64,000 nucleotides of DNA from Azospirillum endophyticum (GTDB lineage: Bacteria > Pseudomonadota > Alphaproteobacteria > Azospirillales > Azospirillaceae): assembly GCF_016595245.1 (NCBI RefSeq), contig NZ_JAENHM010000060.1:310001-374000 (forward strand). Reading direction: 5' to 3'. Below, in pieces: positions 62,556-64,000 of the stretch. Every line of letters starts with the position of its first letter. The stretch's first letter is position 1. The notes below the pieces were generated by a model. The model saw nothing but the letters and a program-made list of their open reading frames with translations. It ran no database searches and was not told the origin of the DNA. A program made the position numbers and the translations under genes.

Positions 62556-62580
62556 GGCCCGGATTGCTCCGGGCCCTTCG
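62556..62580. terminator. GC-rich hairpin with T-run on the minus side
   Basis: GGCCCGGATTGCTCCGGGCC (62556-62575) is preceded on the plus strand by CAAAA, so on the minus strand it is followed by TTTTG. It can act as a minus-strand terminator, for read-through coming from the right; it may equally be a structural palindrome. Confidence 0.5.
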
Positions 62581-62748
62581 TGTCGGACGGAGGAGACCGA
62601 GGGAAACCCGGGCACCCCACATCTGGCTGTTTGGCGACTCCATGATGGCAGGGCAGGCCCGCAAAGCCAAGCGGATTCACAGCGAATCCGTTGACGCTCG
62701 CCCCTTGTCTCCGCCCGTCCACGGATCGACCGACAGACGGGTATCGCA

Positions 62749-63585
62749 ATGAAGCCATACATCGACATGTACAGGCGCTGGATCGCCGTATCCGGAATCC
62801 AGGCCGCCGACATCGCGGTGTTGTCCGCGCTCTACGCCCATGCCGATCGCGACGGTGTCTGCACCGCCACGCAAGGCGAGCTGGCCGAGGAGCTGGGGCA
62901 AAGCCGCGCCTGGTTCAATGCCGTGCTGAAGGGCCTGCAGGAGAAAGCCCTGCAGGATTCGGCGGCGGCGCTGGTCTGCGCCAAGCCGCGGCGTGGCCTG
63001 CGCGGCTTCGCCTATCAGCTGGCGGGAATGGAGGGCGTCACCGCCGTCCTGTCCTGTCAGCCGGCTGACAGCAGCGGTTCGCCAGCCGGCTTCTCCTTGG
63101 ACTCTCAGAATCCTGAATCCTCCTTCTCCTCGCCGGGTGGGGGCATGGTGGTCGGGAGCATGGCCGACGGAAGCATGAAGCGGCAGGACGAGGCCTTGCC
63201 GGCCGACTGGCAGCCGGAGGCCGCCGATCTGGCCTGGGCGGTGGCGGAGCGTCCGGAGGTCGATGCCGCCCGGGTGACCGCCAAGTTCGTGTCCTGGTGC
63301 CGCAAGGCGCATCGGCGCAACGGCTATCGTCCGCCGGATCCGGGGGCCGCCTGGCGGCGCTGGATCGCCCGTGAGCTGGTGGCCCCCGCCGAACCGGCCG
63401 CCGAACAGGCCGGCAAACCAGCTGCCGCTCAGCCGTCCGTCCATTCCACCGCACCCCAACACCGCCGGGAACCCCGCCATGACCGTCGCTCAAGCCCCTT
63501 GCGTGCCGGCCCCGCGTCCGATGCCGTCGGACGCAACCGTGAAACCCTCGCTGCCCTGCGCCTTCGCCTCGCTGGCCAGGCTTGA
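62749..63585 (+). CDS. Replication-associated helix-turn-helix protein (plasmid/phage-type)
   Basis: Protein of 278 residues beginning MKPYIDMYRRWIAVSGIQAADIAVLSALYAHADRDGVCTATQGELAEELGQSRAWFNAVLKGLQEK, a winged-helix of the kind found in plasmid and phage replication proteins. A Ser/Gly-rich hinge leads to a DnaT-like segment (WQPEAADLAWAVAERPEVDAARVTAKFVSWCRKAHRRNGYRPPDPGAAWRRWIARE). Position next to oriV supports a role in primosome loading or rep control. The last 35 codons overlap the following gene by 107 bases in a different frame. Confidence 0.75.
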   Translation: MKPYIDMYRRWIAVSGIQAADIAVLSALYAHADRDGVCTATQGELAEELGQSRAWFNAVLKGLQEKALQDSAAALVCAKPRRGLRGFAYQLAGMEGVTAVLSCQPADSSGSPAGFSLDSQNPESSFSSPGGGMVVGSMADGSMKRQDEALPADWQPEAADLAWAVAERPEVDAARVTAKFVSWCRKAHRRNGYRPPDPGAAWRRWIARELVAPAEPAAEQAGKPAAAQPSVHSTAPQHRREPRHDRRSSPLRAGPASDAVGRNRETLAALRLRLAGQA

Positions 63586-64000
63586 GGCCGCCGACCTGCG
63601 CTTCGAGACGCAGGATCTGGCGCCCGGCGAGATCGGTGCGCTGGCCGACCGGGTCGAGCAGGCGATCGGCGCGCTGACCCCGCCGATCGGCATCGAGAAT
63701 GTGCTGATCGGGCTGGAGAAGCTCGCCGACCGCTTCACGCTGGAACTGCCCGACGCCGACCTGCTGGAAGCCGACGTGCGGGCGATGGCGGAGTGGCCGG
63801 CCGACCGCTGGCTGGCCGCCTTCGATGCGGTGTGGGCGGGTTTCCGCAGCGGCTGGAGCCGCTTTCCGACGCTGGGCGACTTCCGCGAGGCGCTGGGCGC
63901 CCTGCCGCCGGCAGCGGAAAGCCGCGCCGCCGACGATCTGCGCCGGCTGGCCGCCCGGCTGCGCCAGGAACAGACCCTGCGCGCCCGCACCGAAGAGCAG
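63479..64000 (+). CDS. Replication-region protein, 3' partial (function unknown)
   Basis: The frame starting at ATG 63479 stays open for 174 codons to the right edge, MTVAQAPCVPAP... then LARLEAADLRFETQDLAPGEIGALADRVEQAIGALTPPIGIENVLIGLEKLADRF and MAEWPADRWLAAFDAVWAGFRSGWSRFPTLGDFREALG. It is helical and acidic; the PADRW...FRSGWSRFPTLGDFREAL block looks like the kind of helical protein encoded next to plasmid primosome genes. A GGGA precedes the start. It overlaps the upstream gene by 107 bases. Not recognised as a named family. Confidence 0.7.
   Translation, partial: MTVAQAPCVPAPRPMPSDATVKPSLPCAFASLARLEAADLRFETQDLAPGEIGALADRVEQAIGALTPPIGIENVLIGLEKLADRFTLELPDADLLEADVRAMAEWPADRWLAAFDAVWAGFRSGWSRFPTLGDFREALGALPPAAESRAADDLRRLAARLRQEQTLRARTEEQ

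Larger units (their letters stand above)
62281..62748. other. Noncoding stretch right of the iterons with several hairpins
   Basis: No convincing coding frame; plus and minus frames here are short or iteron-containing. Several strong inverted repeats are packed between 62418 and 62576, some with terminator-like U-runs. It separates the origin from the replication-associated gene at 62749 and may hold copy-number control elements or that gene's promoter. Confidence 0.6.

Noticed and set aside
62035..62670. 211-codon minus-strand frame upstream of repA
   Set aside because: It passes through four iterons and several hairpins, so the openness is incidental.

Overview
This GC-rich window has coding dense on both strands. 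Gene content and protein sequences point to an alphaproteobacterium of the Rhodospirillales, most like Azospirillum. That assignment rests on recognised families and not on a database search. The right end carries a plasmid-type replication and partition module: a RepA initiator, seven iterons, an Xre-ParA fusion, ParB and two parS-like palindromes. The left part carries rplM-rpsI, argC, urtABCDE and an NAD-dependent formate dehydrogenase. Core genes on a plasmid-type replicon suggest a chromid (secondary chromosome).

Layout. 0-8.5 kb: a fused PotB/PotC-type permease (cut by the left edge), an acyl-CoA ligase, an OprC-like copper TonB receptor with a DUF2946 protein, and a divergent MocR regulator/flavin oxidase pair. 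8.5-20.3 kb: OmpA, gamma-carbonic anhydrase, argC, rpsI-rplM with a clear promoter, envelope and periplasmic proteins, a LysR gene broken by a 7-bp tandem duplication next to a GST, and a secreted acid phosphatase behind three 24-bp repeats. 20.3-26 kb: the urea importer urtEDCBA. 26-31.3 kb: an L,D-transpeptidase and assorted single enzymes and regulators. 31.3-37.4 kb: the formate dehydrogenase operon fdsG-fdsB-fdsA-fdhD-fdsD, followed by two LysR regulators, a tartrate dehydrogenase-type enzyme and an SMP-30 lactonase.

42.5-50.2 kb is an accessory island of different character. It holds a ParS/MbcA-type antitoxin with a RES-domain toxin, a DNA methyltransferase, and then, behind its own apparently leaderless promoter, four translationally coupled genes: a coiled-coil/winged-helix protein, a Cas4/AddB/Dna2-like Fe-S nuclease homologue with degenerate catalytic motifs, a protein with a beta-rich C-terminal domain, and a Dna2/Upf1-type SF1 helicase. 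Taken together the last three resemble a eukaryotic Dna2 split over three genes. I do not recognise this operon as any named defence or repair system. It is the best candidate here for an undescribed system.

50.5-58.4 kb: two divergent hybrid histidine kinases, a protein ending in twelve 9-residue cysteine-containing repeats, and a peptide-type binding protein. 58.4-64 kb: parS, parB, parA, a long inverted repeat, repA, oriV iterons, a possible structured RNA, and two overlapping genes that may be replication-associated, the second cut by the right edge.
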